Positions 49,755 through 61,921 of a stretch of DNA of 64,000 nt are shown here, piece after piece. Origin of the DNA: Dryococelus australis (Eukaryota; Arthropoda; Insecta; Phasmatodea; Phasmatidae); the NCBI GenBank assembly GCA_029891345.1, contig CM057005.1, positions 66,411,760 through 66,475,759 of the forward strand. Direction: 5' to 3'. A program made the position numbers and the translations under genes. The first letter of the stretch is position 1, and each line of letters opens with the position of its first letter. The notes under the pieces were generated by a model. The model worked only from the letters and a program-made list of their open reading frames with translations, was not told where the DNA came from and searched no databases.

Positions 49755-51605
49755 TGAAGGGAATGGTTATACTTTCATTTTTATGCAGATGCGTTGGGCG
49801 ATGGCCAATCACAGCATAGAAGAAAATTTTTGACAGAGCTGTTTATTTAGTTTTATGCATGCCACACTGCTACGCACACTACAGGCCGAGTTCGCCCCAT
49901 CAGCAAGCACTGAGAGCTTCAGGGCAAGTTCAAGTTCTAAGCGGCATATATGATTCCAAGTGGCTACAGGATTGATCCATGAGCTGGACAATTACAGACA
50001 CGGATGATAATTAATGCAATTAATTATTTAAATTGTACTGCCAGCCCAAACTTCAACATGCGGTCACCATCCTCTCAACAGAAATTTTTAGCTGATGAGC
50101 CATGGACCAGCGGACAGTTGAGAAGGAAGTTATGAGTCACCACAGAATCACAGCACCCCTGCTCCCAGTGAAGTCCCCACAGCAGAGCCTTGAACAGAGG
50201 TAGTAAGCCTGTCGTCAGCCTCAACCCAGGGTGATAAGAAATGTGTGGCGGCACCTGCTACCTTGAGATAATCAACACCTGCGGAGAAAGGTTAGCATCC
50301 TTTGCACCCTTGTGAGAGCCACGAAGCTAAGATTTTGGACTATATAAAGAACCTCAAAATCGCAAGAGAGTTCGTCGGCCCACCCACCGCAACAGTTGGG
50401 GGCCTCTCTTGGGTCTGGAAAAGACCTCCCAGCTTGCAAAGGTTCTACCATTTCCAGCTCTAACAGCTTGCAAAAAGCTCGTCCAGCCGCTTGTGCTCTA
50501 GCAGCTTGCTTGAGGCTCTTCAGAGGTAACCTCAACGTCCTCACCCTGCATCCTTCATCCAGTCTTTTCCTTGACTCCATGGTAGCAGACTGTCGTGACA
50601 TCCCCTCTGGAAAACCACCCCTTAACAGTAACTTGCTGTGAATTGCGACATTACTAGGAATAGCTAATTGTGGTTAAAGTTTCATTCAGGTTTGCTTTCA
50701 CCTGGAGTAATTACGTATATTAAATTACATTCCAGATTATACAAGAACCAGGATTCCCCAGTGTTTTCCTTGGCGTTAATAAATGTTTTGGCAAAGGTTA
50801 TTTGGTTGAATTTGTTCTTGCTTACCAATCTCATTGTATATTTAAGTTAGTGTTGACAGGTGAGCTCATTTTTTCGTGATTAAATTCCACGCTACGGAAT
50901 AGATGTGAGTGGGCTGAACCCTGATGATCCAGGGCCTGAAGAAGGCGGCAGTCCGAAAGGACATATTGAGATTCTTGGGAGTGTCCGGTACGCCCACGCC
51001 TGTCCACAGCCTCACTTCAACTCTCGCTTGCCATTTCTTCCCGTCAGTGCCTCAGGAGTGTCTGAATAAGACTTTTCCAGCAGGTCTGAACATCGGCAGC
51101 AAAAGGGAAGGAGTGCAAAGAGTAACTAGATCTATTATAGATCCGAATTTTGAGGTGTATTTCTTTTAGAGTATTAACGTGGTATTATATACCAAAGCTT
51201 CAGATGACTAAGAAAGGAGGTGGGCTACCTAGCAGAAATTGACTTGAAGCCTGACGAGCCCTTCAGAGCGAATTATTGCAGCCTAATATCATCATGTTGA
51301 TATTAGGCTGTGACGTGCGACGTCGCACCCTCATCTCCAGTATCTGAAGTCACAGTTCCAACCATGTGTCCCATTTCATAGATTGCTGTATGTGAACACG
51401 AATCGGGACTTGACTCTCAACTTCGTATCTGTTGGCTGTGATCCGACTACGAGTATGTGAGCTACAACCAACCAACTACACCCATACTTGTCACAACACT
51501 GCCTACCTCTAACCCGGTTATTGACACCAAGTCACCTACTACGTGTACTATCCATACGGCAGCAGGGAAGGTCATACAATTTGCTTTACCTCCCAAAGTT
51601 TGTGT
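49755..51605 (-). repeat. Inverted-repeat arm A' (mate 43856-45655)
   Basis: Reverse copy of 43856-45655. At 51605 it passes without a break into sequence that also belongs to the arm of the large palindrome (51606-52144). Confidence 0.8.
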
Positions 51606-52144
51606 GTTCGTCATTTAGTACCTGGTAAAAATACTTGCAGTTCGGCCAATGATTGTTTACATCGAAGGAAATGCCACTTCACTTCTGTATACTTGTAGGT
51701 TCTGCAACTGGAATTTCTCTTACTTCGCATATGCCAATCTCCTACATACTGCCATCGACTTCAAATTCCACCACCTCAGCAAATTGATTCTACGTCAGCT
51801 GTGCCTATACGACATTCACTGACGCCCTCCCTCCATTCCCCCCATCACCCCGCATTCAGATCCTCTCCTGTATAGTATACCACTAAAGTTTTAGACGTAT
51901 AATTTGTATCACAGATGACATTCATAGCCATTATGATATATGTACTTCATGTTACGCCCTTGTCTTTTTAAAGGTATAGTTGCTCATTATTTGTGAACCA
52001 TATGACCAGGAGAATACAGGTACAATATATTTAACCTCCAATGCAAACTACTTTGAGCTAGGCCTTTTAAATCCAGTATGTTCAAATCATTTATAACAAC
52101 GTATATGCAGGTACCTACGTTATGGTACGTGCTACAGCCTTTTA
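51606..52144 (-). repeat. Outer left arm of the 56.1-kb palindrome
   Basis: Its reverse complement reads through 'aacatactggatttaaaagg', 'cctagctcaa' and 'gtacctgtattctcctggtc', collinear with 59930-60095 on the right side and with 47175-47725. It is separated from the inner arm (from 54280) by two TA-flanked elements. Confidence 0.8.
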
Positions 52145-52378
52145 GAGGCTGTTCACTGTAAAGTGAGCACTTTTGACGCCCTAGCTACTTTTTTATTTCA
52201 GTCATTTTTTATACTTTGACCATTTTTCAAAATAAATATTGCAATGTAAGTTAAAAAAACAATGTGTAGATTCCACCGAACTCTGAAATTAACTTCTAAA
52301 TCTACAATAATATATATTTATAGACTATTATTCCAAATGCAAAGGCTTTCAAAAGTGTTCACTTTACTGTGAATAGCC
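52145..52378 (+). mobile_element. TA-flanked MITE, short family-1 derivative
   Basis: Ends GAGGCTGTTCACTGTAAAGTGAGC and ...TTCACTTTACTGTGAATAGCC between TA dinucleotides. Only about 234 bases, with an unrelated centre. Confidence 0.75.
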
Positions 52379-52392
52379 TATATAAGAATATA

Positions 52393-54271
52393 GTCCATTC
52401 CCGATTTGAAGCAACTTATGAAAATCAACCTTTGAAAAAACACTCTAGGCATAACATGTCAACTTGTTTTTTCAATAACTTGTATTCCACAAATATATAA
52501 CACTGTGGTTAACTTTAGAGTACTGTATTATTGAATAAATGAAACTTTACCTTAATATCTTCTATAACTTGTAATATTTATTTCTTTTTAAATTTGAATT
52601 AACAACAGCGAGAGCAGCAACATGTTGGCAACGACCAGTAAGAAATAGTTCACACTAAAAATATTATTTTAACCTAGTTTTTTAGAATACTAATTGTAAA
52701 TTAACCGGTGCCTATTTAATTATTTAGGTAGCCCCGATGCCATCATTATATCATTTTTATAGTTTAAAATAACAGCGGAAAATATTGTGAATAGGCCATA
52801 ATGGTACGGTGTTGTTTTGTCGAGCGAGAAAACATCTGAAAAACTGTGTGCTGGCGAGGCTTGTCATTGTCTCTTTCAAACTCGGGAAATTTCATTTCGC
52901 TAGTAAGCACAGAAATTATAAATGATTCAATTGTATCATACTTCATACTTATTACAGCAAAAATAATGATTTTTGAATTTGTAATTTACAACTGAAAATA
53001 GATTTTAATGTTTGAATACTTAATAATATATTTAGATATTATGGCGGGGCAGTTATCAAGTGAAGTTGGCAGACATGGCGTGTTGCTTTTTGCCAAACGA
53101 AATGTAAATTATTCTTACTCCGAAAATTACTTCAAATTTCCACGTCACGTTTGAAGACGTTGTGTTTTTTAACCTACCTAAGCAAGTTACGATGTTGTGA
53201 TTAATCTGTGTTTCCATGGCAGTAATAAATATACAGTGAAGTGTGTTTCGTTAATTATTGTGTCTGTGAGATGGCGTGCGTTTGTGCAGCGTGGTCGATA
53301 CACTGGCCCTGTGTATGCGTGATTTCAAAAATTTGATAAGCACTAGCTATGCGTTTTAACTGTGAACTGTTTTTATGACGAAGTTAATTATTTACATCCA
53401 TGTCTGTTTTTTTATCATAACGCTGTACCCTTGCCCAAAGGGGTTTGAAACACAGTCTTGTAACATAATTTGCCACAATTCCAGAAGAAAAATACTAAGC
53501 CCAGCCCGATAAATTTCAATAAATCTAATAAACAGTTAGCAGCAATACATAGAAATATGAGCAGAATAAAAGTTATCGTAGGCTTATTTGTGTGCATGTT
53601 CACCACTATCTTTTAAAGTTTGTATGACTAAAATGAGAAACACGAGTTGCATGCTTGAATTCAATGTGCCTTTTTCGTTTGACTGGTTGTTCCTTCGTTT
53701 TAATATTTATTCCAACTGAGGCCGTCCTTTTAAAGAAATAACCCAACACATATCAATAACAAAAGGATAATTACAATTAGTACAGCCCTTTACCTCGCAG
53801 TTGTAACAGTGTTAAACACAGTCACTGCAAAATACTATAGTGCATTACATGTATTGAGCTATGTAGTTGAAAACAAATATGTTAATGTAAAATATCCATA
53901 AGAACTGTCGTCAATTTAGGCATTTTTAAAACGTCGTAAAGCTGACCTAAATAATGTTAGAGGCCTAAACTGAAATATTCGTATGGAATTGTTTTTGGAA
54001 TATGACAGAATTCTTTGAAAAAATGTATATGCTAAACAACACATTTGACAGGTATAAAAGTAGAAGTCACATTTCAATGTTTATTTTTAGGTGTAGTGAA
54101 AGTATACGAACATATGTACACTCACAATGGAATGTAAACATTGATTTTGACAGATGCTACACGGCAGTCACATGGCAATTTTTGTTTGCATTTGGCGGAA
54201 GGATACTACACGGGTCTGCAAGTAGATATTTAGCAGGGCTCCGAGAAAGTTGCTTCCAATAGGGAATGGAC
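52393..54271 (+). mobile_element. 1.9-kb TIR element, TA-flanked
   Basis: Ends GTCCATTCCCGATTTGAAGCAACTT and (reversed) GTCCATTCCCTATTGGAAGCAACTT, flanked by TA. No transposase frame is seen. It sits in the left palindrome arm: removing it and the MITE before it rejoins arm sequence at a 'tataaaaggctgtag' site known from other copies. A truncated copy is at 2296-3053. Confidence 0.8.
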
Positions 54272-54279
54272 TATACTTG

Positions 54280-55735
54280 CCCACCATTTGTGACTGTGTT
54301 ATATATAGACATAATACACAACCCAAGAACATGAGTTTTGACAATATGCCCTGTGACATTTTATAAGCATAGTTGTCTGTAATTTACAAACTATTAGGGT
54401 TGTGTCCTCGAAACCCGATATGTGAACATTCTGTATGACCTCAAGAATACCCATTTGTCACATTATGCTCCAAGTCCTCCTCTAAGCATATTTGCTTACC
54501 ATTGACAATCCATTAGAGTTTTTTCCACCAAATTCATGTAAAACATAACACTTGCAAACTCGAAAAATCAACATACAATTTTCAATCTGTTACAGCCGTA
54601 GATACTAAATACAAACCATAGGTAAACTCACTACCCCAAACACTCTTACATAATTTATCAGTGTGTATCATCTAAAGAATCACTCAATTTAGTCTTCATT
54701 TAATATGCTCAATACCAAACAAGGCACTTTTGTTATGTTAGTTGCTAACCAATTTTATGATCATTATTCCCATCATTTTTGCAATGATATAGTATACAGA
54801 GCCTATAAAATGCAAAAAGTAGATACAGTAATGTTGCCGTGATTGAGATGTCATGTTTTGCTCTAATCTCATTTATGAGCATAGCGAAAATAATTTGCAA
54901 ACCATTTGATATAACACCAAAATCAGAATGTAATTGTCACCCCCTTCCTCAAAGTCTGGTCGAACTATTGTAATCCATTATGTTCCAAGACTTTCTACAC
55001 CCAGTCGACTGCCATTTTGCAACCATTACACATAAAACCGTTAAATTCATATCACAAGTAATACTGCTGACCTTATATAAACCATCCCTCATAGCTCAAG
55101 CATACCGTAAACATACCAAGCAACCATAACAACTGAGCATAAGAAAAAACATAACATTAGCATACCTGTCACTCATACCATCTACCATTATGATGTTACT
55201 GACCATCACTAGTCAAATATACTAAACACCATTCCAACTGAAAATTTTTTATTTTACTTTTTTTCTGCATCACAAATTTTAGGCTGATTAAAAGGAACTT
55301 GTACCAGTAAAAATAATCTGAAACATCTTACTCTCGTATAGGATACACAATGAAAATGGTGTGCTGTTCTAGTGATCAGAAAACCGAATAAACCCGGGTG
55401 TATTTGAAAAAGCCCCACTCACTTGGGTTTAATTAAAAACCCCAGATTAACACACAATGAAAATGATGCACAAAATATTAAACATTTCATAAAATGTAAT
55501 TTTTCTATACTCGTACATTGCCAATAATTACTTTGAATCAAAAATTGTGACACAAAAACAAATAATGTGGATTGTGTGTGCAGGTATGAAGCAACTACCT
55601 ACAAAATGAAGTTCAAGTATGAATTTTCAATGCAAACTTTGTTAAGGACAGTTTACTTGGAAATATATTTTGAAGAGGCATTATAAAACTTGTAGCACTG
55701 GTTCTGTGCAACCAAAACCACTTTATGCACCTCAA
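54280..55735. repeat. Inner left arm of the 56.1-kb palindrome
   Basis: Its reverse complement matches 56510-57405 and, after an interruption, 59207-59780. Landmarks: 'gcactggttctgtgcaacca' against 'tggttgcacagaaccagtgc', 'acacccagtcgactgccatt' against its mirror at 57228-57250, and 'gggttgtgtcctcgaaac' against its mirror near 59655-59672. Confidence 0.88.
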
Positions 55736-56509
55736 TCAGCATCATAGGCACCATAGTTAGCACAGCCCACACCACAATCAGCACTGCAGGCACCACAGCA
55801 CACATTACAATCAGCTTTATAATCACTGCAGGCACTGTAATCAGTATTGTTAGGCACCGCAATCAGTGCAGCATGTGGCACAGTCAGCACAGTACACGCC
55901 ACAATCAGCACAGCACACACCACAATTATCACAGCATGCACTGCAATCAGCGCGGCACCACACCACAATCAGCACCACCATCAGCACCATGGTTAGCACA
56001 GCATGCACCACGGTTAGCACAGCATGCACCACGGTTAGCACAGCATGCACCACAGATAGCACAGCATGCACCACAGATAGCACAGCATGTACCACAGTTA
56101 GTAAAGCACGTGCCACAGTTAGCAAAGCATACACCAGTCAGCACAGCACACACCACAGTCAGCACCATATGCTCTGCAGTCAGCACAGTAATCTCCTCAG
56201 TCAGCGCCGCACACTCAGCAGGCACCTTGGCATGGCAGGCACCGCAGTTGGCATCACAGTTAGCACCATAAACACTGCAATTAGCACCGCACACACAGCA
56301 CGATAGTAGCAGTAGTAACGTACCTATGGTCAAGGATGTAATGCTACCCATACATATTACTGCTATCATCTTGCAGTGTGTGCGGTGCTAATTGCAGTGT
56401 ATGGTGTTAACTATGGTACATGCGGTGCTGACTGTGGTGCATGCTGTGCTGATTGTGGTGCATGCCATGCCATGCTGATTGCGGTGATTGCTATGATGAT
56501 TGTGGTGTG
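55736..56509. repeat. 21-base tandem array at the palindrome centre
   Basis: Units of the type 'cagcatgcaccacggttagca' (21 bases) repeat exactly near 55998-56080 and more loosely on both sides. Because 21 is a multiple of three, several frames stay open on both strands (7-residue repeats such as STACTTV or VLTVVHA). The composition and absence of a start context or partner copy argue against a real protein. Confidence 0.85.
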
Positions 56510-57410
56510 TGCAGTGGTTGTGGTTGCACAGAACCAGTGCTACAAGCTACAAGTTTTAGAATGTCTCTTCAAAATATCTTTCCGAGTAAACTGTCCTTGA
56601 CAAATTTTGCATTGAAAAGTCACACTTGATCTTTTAAGTTTGCAGACAGTTGCTTCATGCTTGCACACATTGCGTGTTATTCATTTTTGCATCATAATTT
56701 CAGATTCAGAGTAATTACTGGCGCTGTACAATTTTATAAAATTTTCATTTAAAGAGTTTTTTAATATTTTGTGCTTAATTTTCATTGTGCGTTACCTTGG
56801 GTTTTTTAAAAATAAAACTCGAGTTATGGCATTTTTGAAAACATTCTGTTTTTTCTTCTTACTTCTTCTTCCCGCTAAAACAGCACACCATCATTTTCAT
56901 TGTACTCTTTGCAAAAGAAAGATGTTTTGGATTTTTTCACTGGTACAAGCCTTTTTTAATATGCCTAAAATGGGTGGAACAGAACAGAAACAGCATAAGA
57001 AACTTTCAATTGGAATGGTGTTAAATATATTTGACTAATTATGGTCGATAAAATTGCTATGATAGATGGGTATGAGTTGTAGGTATGCTGTGGTTATTTT
57101 TCTTATGTTCAGTTGTTATGGTTGCTTGATATGTGTAATGTAAGCTTGAGCTATTATGGATGGTTTGTATAAGATTAGCAGTATTACTTGTTATATGAAT
57201 TTAACTGTTTTATGCGTAATGGTTGCAAAATGGCAGTCGACTGGGTGTAGACAGTATTGGAACATAATGGATTACGATAGTTTGATCGAACTTTGAGGGA
57301 AGGGGTGTAACTTACATTCTGATTTCAGTGTTATGTCAAATTGTTCGCAAATTATTTTCGCTACGCTTATAAATGATTAGAGCAAAATATGAAGTCTCGA
57401 TCACGGCAGC
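56510..57410. repeat. Inner right arm of the 56.1-kb palindrome
   Basis: Reverse complement of about 54840-55735. It stops at 'gatcacggca', where the mate continues to 'acattactgtatctac'. The continuation is found again from 59207. Confidence 0.88.
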
Positions 57411-59206
57411 TGACATGTGCCACATCCCTGGCCATAGACCGTTCCCCACGTCATTCAAGAACCAGCTGAAGTTCAACTCAGCGCCACACGAGTGCAGCAG
57501 TGCTAAGCCAATGTTCCGTGTGCGTGCCTAAGTGTGCACTAATGTAGGCATGCTGTATATGTGTATTTGTTTCTGTGGCCCTGTTTTGTTTTATTATTGT
57601 TATTATTTATTCTGCAAACTGCTAAATGTGTTTAAAGTAATTTTGTCTTTGTGGAAGTAAATATTATTTTTTCCCTGTGTGATCATGTGATGTCGAACAC
57701 GCAGCACCAAGTGTATCAGTGCGACGCACTAGGAATAAGTGAAATATTTGCAAGTGTATATATCACCCGTGCGATTCAGTGTATTTTGTGTATTTAATTT
57801 ATCCCAGGGTTTTGCAGAGCCAACGTATGTTCATTTTGTTCTTATGTAATGAGTGTATTGTCATTCGCAGCTTGCATTCTGGTAAACACGTCGCGCTATC
57901 TTGTGCTGGGGCGTGACGTACGCGTAAAATTATTAAATTTTTATGACTTGGTCTAAGTATGTCGCCTGCCCACAATTTTTTATTTAATATTTGCTCCAAA
58001 CTGACAGTACCAAAGACAATATAGTACGGGTCAAATCCAGTGTTGGCTTACGTGGTTTATGAACCCAAAGACATGCATGCCGTAGCGTAACGACCATGTG
58101 GCAGAAAGCGGCCAAAAATACACACGTGATATTTAAGGGTTAAATTTAAAGTGTTCTGTTTATTCATTGTGTTGTATATTTAAATTGACTAATGTGTAAA
58201 TAAATGCAAGGAAATCCAGACATGTGCAGAGCATGTGCAAAATGTAACCTCCAAAAGTTGCTATGTTGAAGTTATATATTTTATATTCTTATTTGATGAC
58301 TTGATATGTGAAGTGTAATGTTATGTATGCCTCCTCTAGGGCCATGTTCATCCAGTTCATTCCATTTAATAATTAGGTATTGTGTACATTGTAATCACAT
58401 GACATGGTGGCAGGATTTGGAGCCAGTGAGATGGCAGCCCGCCACCATGTTACGTAGTCGCATCTTGGGTACAGAGTGAGGTGGACGCGCGTCAGGTGTC
58501 CTCCCTGGCACTTCACAGTTTTCGCACCAATCAGATAGTCTGTAATAAATTCACTTTAAATTTCAGGAACCTAGTTTGTTTTGCAGCCCGGGGAATGAAC
58601 CGCCTCACAGCCCAGCTATGTGTTTGTGCCCGGGGTTTAATTTTCTCGTAATTTCATGTAGCCATTTTGCCACCTTTTACAGCTTAAGTGTATTCCCTGC
58701 TTGAACGGGACAAATTGTGTAATTGCTTCATACGAAGGTGCATGAAATAAATAAGTATATTATGTAACTTGGTATCTTATTTCATTGGCTGCTCAACCCG
58801 CAATAATATAAGTGTAACTTAATGGTGGGGAGGAGACCAGAACAGCCTCCGCGGGAGTAAGCAAGCATTTGGGGGAGGCTGACAGCCCTCACTAGCCTAG
58901 GCACTTGGAATTTAATTGCGAAGAACTACGTCATGCTTGGTACGTGTTGTGTCGGGATGGAACGCCGCAAACTAGCCCAGCCCAAGTCTTATACTGCATT
59001 CTGACCACGCTACCATATAGCTTATGAGCAGCACCAACCAATGGCAGATCTCTGGAGAAAGCCACATTCAGGGCAGTCGACTACACAACCTAACTTCTTC
59101 ATGCTCTTTACTGCTGAGCGCTGGCACCCATTCCGGTAACTATAACCTGAAACCAACCTTCCTGTGGATGTGATCCTTGTCCTCTGATCCGAAGACAGCC
59201 ACAGCG
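57411..59206 (+). mobile_element. 1.8-kb insertion in the right arm, possibly LTR-derived
   Basis: Sequence absent from the mate arm and flanked by arm sequence on both sides, hence an insertion. It begins TGACATGTG. At 58397-58404 'cacatgaca' is followed by TGGTGGCAGGATTTGGAGCC, which looks like a tRNA primer-binding site after an LTR ending in CA. That would make 57411-58404 a 5' LTR of about 990 bases. No second LTR or coding region follows, so the class is uncertain. Insertion: confident; LTR origin: weak. Confidence 0.5.
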
Positions 59207-60095
59207 TTATCTACTTTCTGCATTTTATAGGCTCTGTATAATACAGTATGTCTTTGCAAAAATGGTGGGGTTAATGATTATGAAATAGGTTAGCAACTAA
59301 CATAACAAAAGTGCCTTGTTTGATATTGTGCATATTAAATACAGATTAAATTTAATGGTTCTTTAGATTATTGTTTTGAAATTACAGTCAACTATATTAT
59401 AAATGTGCTAACTGACTGATAAATTATGTAAGCATGTTTGGGGTAGACAGTTTACCTATGAATTGTATTTAGTATCTATAGCTGTAACAGGTGGGAAATT
59501 GTGTGCAACTGTGCTTATAAAAATACTTAAGGTGTAAGGTATGTTGCTTTTTTCAGGTTGCAAACGTTACATTTTACATGAATTTGGTGGAAAAAAAAAC
59601 TCTGTGACAAATGGGTATTCTTGAGTTCATAGAGTACCTATGTTTACATACCAGGTTTCGAGGACACAACCCTAATGGTTTGTAAATTGCAGATAACTAT
59701 GCCTATAAAATATCGCAGGGCATATTGTCAGATCTCATGTTCTTGGCTTGTATATTATGTCTATATATAACATAGTTCATGGGCTTAAACAAAATGGTTA
59801 AAAAATTATGACCAAGTATGCTTATATACGGGTGTAAACATAACATGTATAGCACATACAATTGCAAGATCAGAAGTTATGCTACATATTGAATTTCAGA
59901 ATCCTAACTTAAATGGTGGATAACTATGCTTATAAAAGGCTGTAGTGCATATCATAACGTACCTACATATTCGTCATCGTAAATGAATTGAACATACTGG
60001 ATTTAAAAGGCCTAGCTCAAGTGGTACACGTTGGTGGTTAACTATGCTTATAAAAGGCTGTAGGGCTTATCGAATTGTACCTGTAGTCTCCTGGT
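59207..60095. repeat. Outer right arm of the palindrome, degenerate internal repeats
   Basis: 59207-59780 mirrors 54280-54830, and 59815-60095 mirrors 52000-52144 and repeats 47050-47340. Within it a core 'aactatgcttataaaaggctgtagggc' recurs (exact 'tgcttataaaaggctgtag' at about 59926 and 60044; looser near 59514 and 59699), so the arm is itself made of degenerate units. Confidence 0.8.
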
Positions 60096-61891
60096 TGACA
60101 CCAGCTAACAGCCAGCAGCGTTAAGACCATGATGGCGCTCACCACTCAATGTGACACATAGACACACACATGCGCAAGGAGGCCATAACCTGAACTTTCT
60201 CGTAATGGGATATCTATTTTAAAGTGTAAACCATGTCTTTTGTTTTATTTCAGGGTACAAGTGTTTTTAAGTGTTAAAAATGTATGTTCCAAAAATGTTG
60301 TACAGTGTTTGGTTGAGATCCAAAATGTGTGCCGCACGAAGAATAGGAACGTTATTATTCCGGCGTAAATGCCTAAAAAAAAAAAATTATGAACACAGAA
60401 AATTCATAATTTAAAAGCAGAGCCGCAAACTGCATGCGCCCGGAGAACCCCGCGAAAACCCGCCAATACTGCCTGAAGAAATTGTCGCCGAGCAACTGCA
60501 GATCCACGAACAGTCGAGGGAAAATCAGGAAAACTAAGGTAATACTTGGGTACCGTAGAGCAGAAGGCCGCCGCCAGAGTTAGTGACCAGCATGTATGTC
60601 TGTGTAAGGGAAAACCCATTGTCAGCGGGAGTCAAGAACCATTGTGCAGGACTGACACCCAAGTGGATTGGGTCGGTAAAAGTAAAGGCAACGATGGGGA
60701 ATTCCACATTTCTCATGAAACTGGGTCCGCGATGACCTGCGTATAGCCCGCACACCTGTAGGGAAGAGGGGCAAGGAGAAGCCGGAAAGCCCAGTACCTC
60801 AGAGGGCGCGACATTGCATACCAGGTGGTACGAGGAATGACAGAAGCAACACGTGCCAAAACAACACCAGTCTCATAACCACATACCCGGGAAATGTAAA
60901 CAATAACACTATAAACACTATGTCATTTAGTGGCGTCATGCTATCCGAACACTCCACACCAAACAGGGAGGGAGAAGGCGACAAAAGTGTGTACATGCAA
61001 GTGAACGAAATGAGTAGTAGAGAATCACAGTTTCGGGGCTTTCTCGTAGAGGCAAGTAACAGTCTAAGAAAGCATAGTAGCTTTAAAGGGTTTACATGTG
61101 TAAATGAGGGAAGAAAAGGGTAACAACAGTGTACATGTAAATTGCAACACAACCAGTGCCATTGATACAAGTTTTAAGGGGTTTCCACAAGGCACAAGTC
61201 AAAATGGTTGTAACATAAGTGAAAACGTAAACAGTCATACCACAAGTGTAAGTGCAACACCTTCCAAAATTTTCTCAGCACCTGCACGGGAGAGCCTAGT
61301 AGGGCAAGAGAGTTTCAAAGGGTTTGGGGTAGTTAGTAAGGAAGTGAATGTGATGTCAAATGACAACAAACCACATCACGGTTCTCACAAGAGGCTAGGC
61401 GAGTCACCACTACGTCCCAACAACATGGTTCCAGCCTGCACCCCCTGAAAACGCCGCAGAGTGAGAAGACTTCCGAGGCCATGCTTCCGATGCCCCCAAT
61501 CGATGGCCCCGATTCACACCTGGGCAGAGACTGCCAGGACAAAGTTGAGTTGTTTACACCGTCTCGGCCTTAGAGGGAGGGGTCGTTTGACACCGGATAA
61601 CAGCCAGCAGCATTAAGACCATGATGGCGCTCACCACTCACTTGACACATGGACACACATGTGCGCAAGGAGGCCATAACCTGAACTTTCCCATAATGGG
61701 ATATCTATTTTAAAGTGTAAACCATGTCTTTTGTTTTATTTCAGGATCCAAGTGTATGTTCCAAAAATGTTGTACAATGTTTGGTTGGGATTCAAAATTT
61801 GCGCTGCATTAAACATAAGGACAATATTATTCCGACATAAACACCTCCATAAAGAACATCAATGAACACAGAAGATTCATAATTTAAAAGC
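60096..61891 (+). mobile_element. Small non-autonomous LTR retroelement (TRIM-like)
   Basis: Two direct repeats, 60096-60418 and 61588-61891, both start TGACACC. They share 'acagccagcag', 'atgatggcgctcaccactca', 'aaaccatgtcttttgtttta' and 'cataatttaaaagc'. A purine-rich tract (agagggagggg, 61572-61582) lies just before the second, as a polypurine tract should. The interior (about 1.17 kb) has no recognisable Gag, protease or RT. It has two short frames (60920-61123 and 61104-61448) with a repeated SFKGF/QFRGF peptide, in different frames. It sits in the right palindrome arm, at the 'ctcctggt' site that is uninterrupted at 52009-52016 (reverse). The target duplication (ctggt/ctaat) is weak. 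Confidence 0.75.
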
Positions 61892-61921
61892 CTAATATGA
61901 TCATGTATGCAAATTATTTAT

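Noticed and set aside
55866-56369. Frames of 132-146 codons on both strands
   Set aside because: Stop-free 21-base tandem array; overlapping frames in several phases and on both strands show it is a repeat artefact, not a Cys-rich protein.
60404-60755. Overlapping frames on both strands considered as a Gag or chromosomal gene
   Set aside because: They start inside the LTR or cross its edge, and no domain or consistent frame was found.
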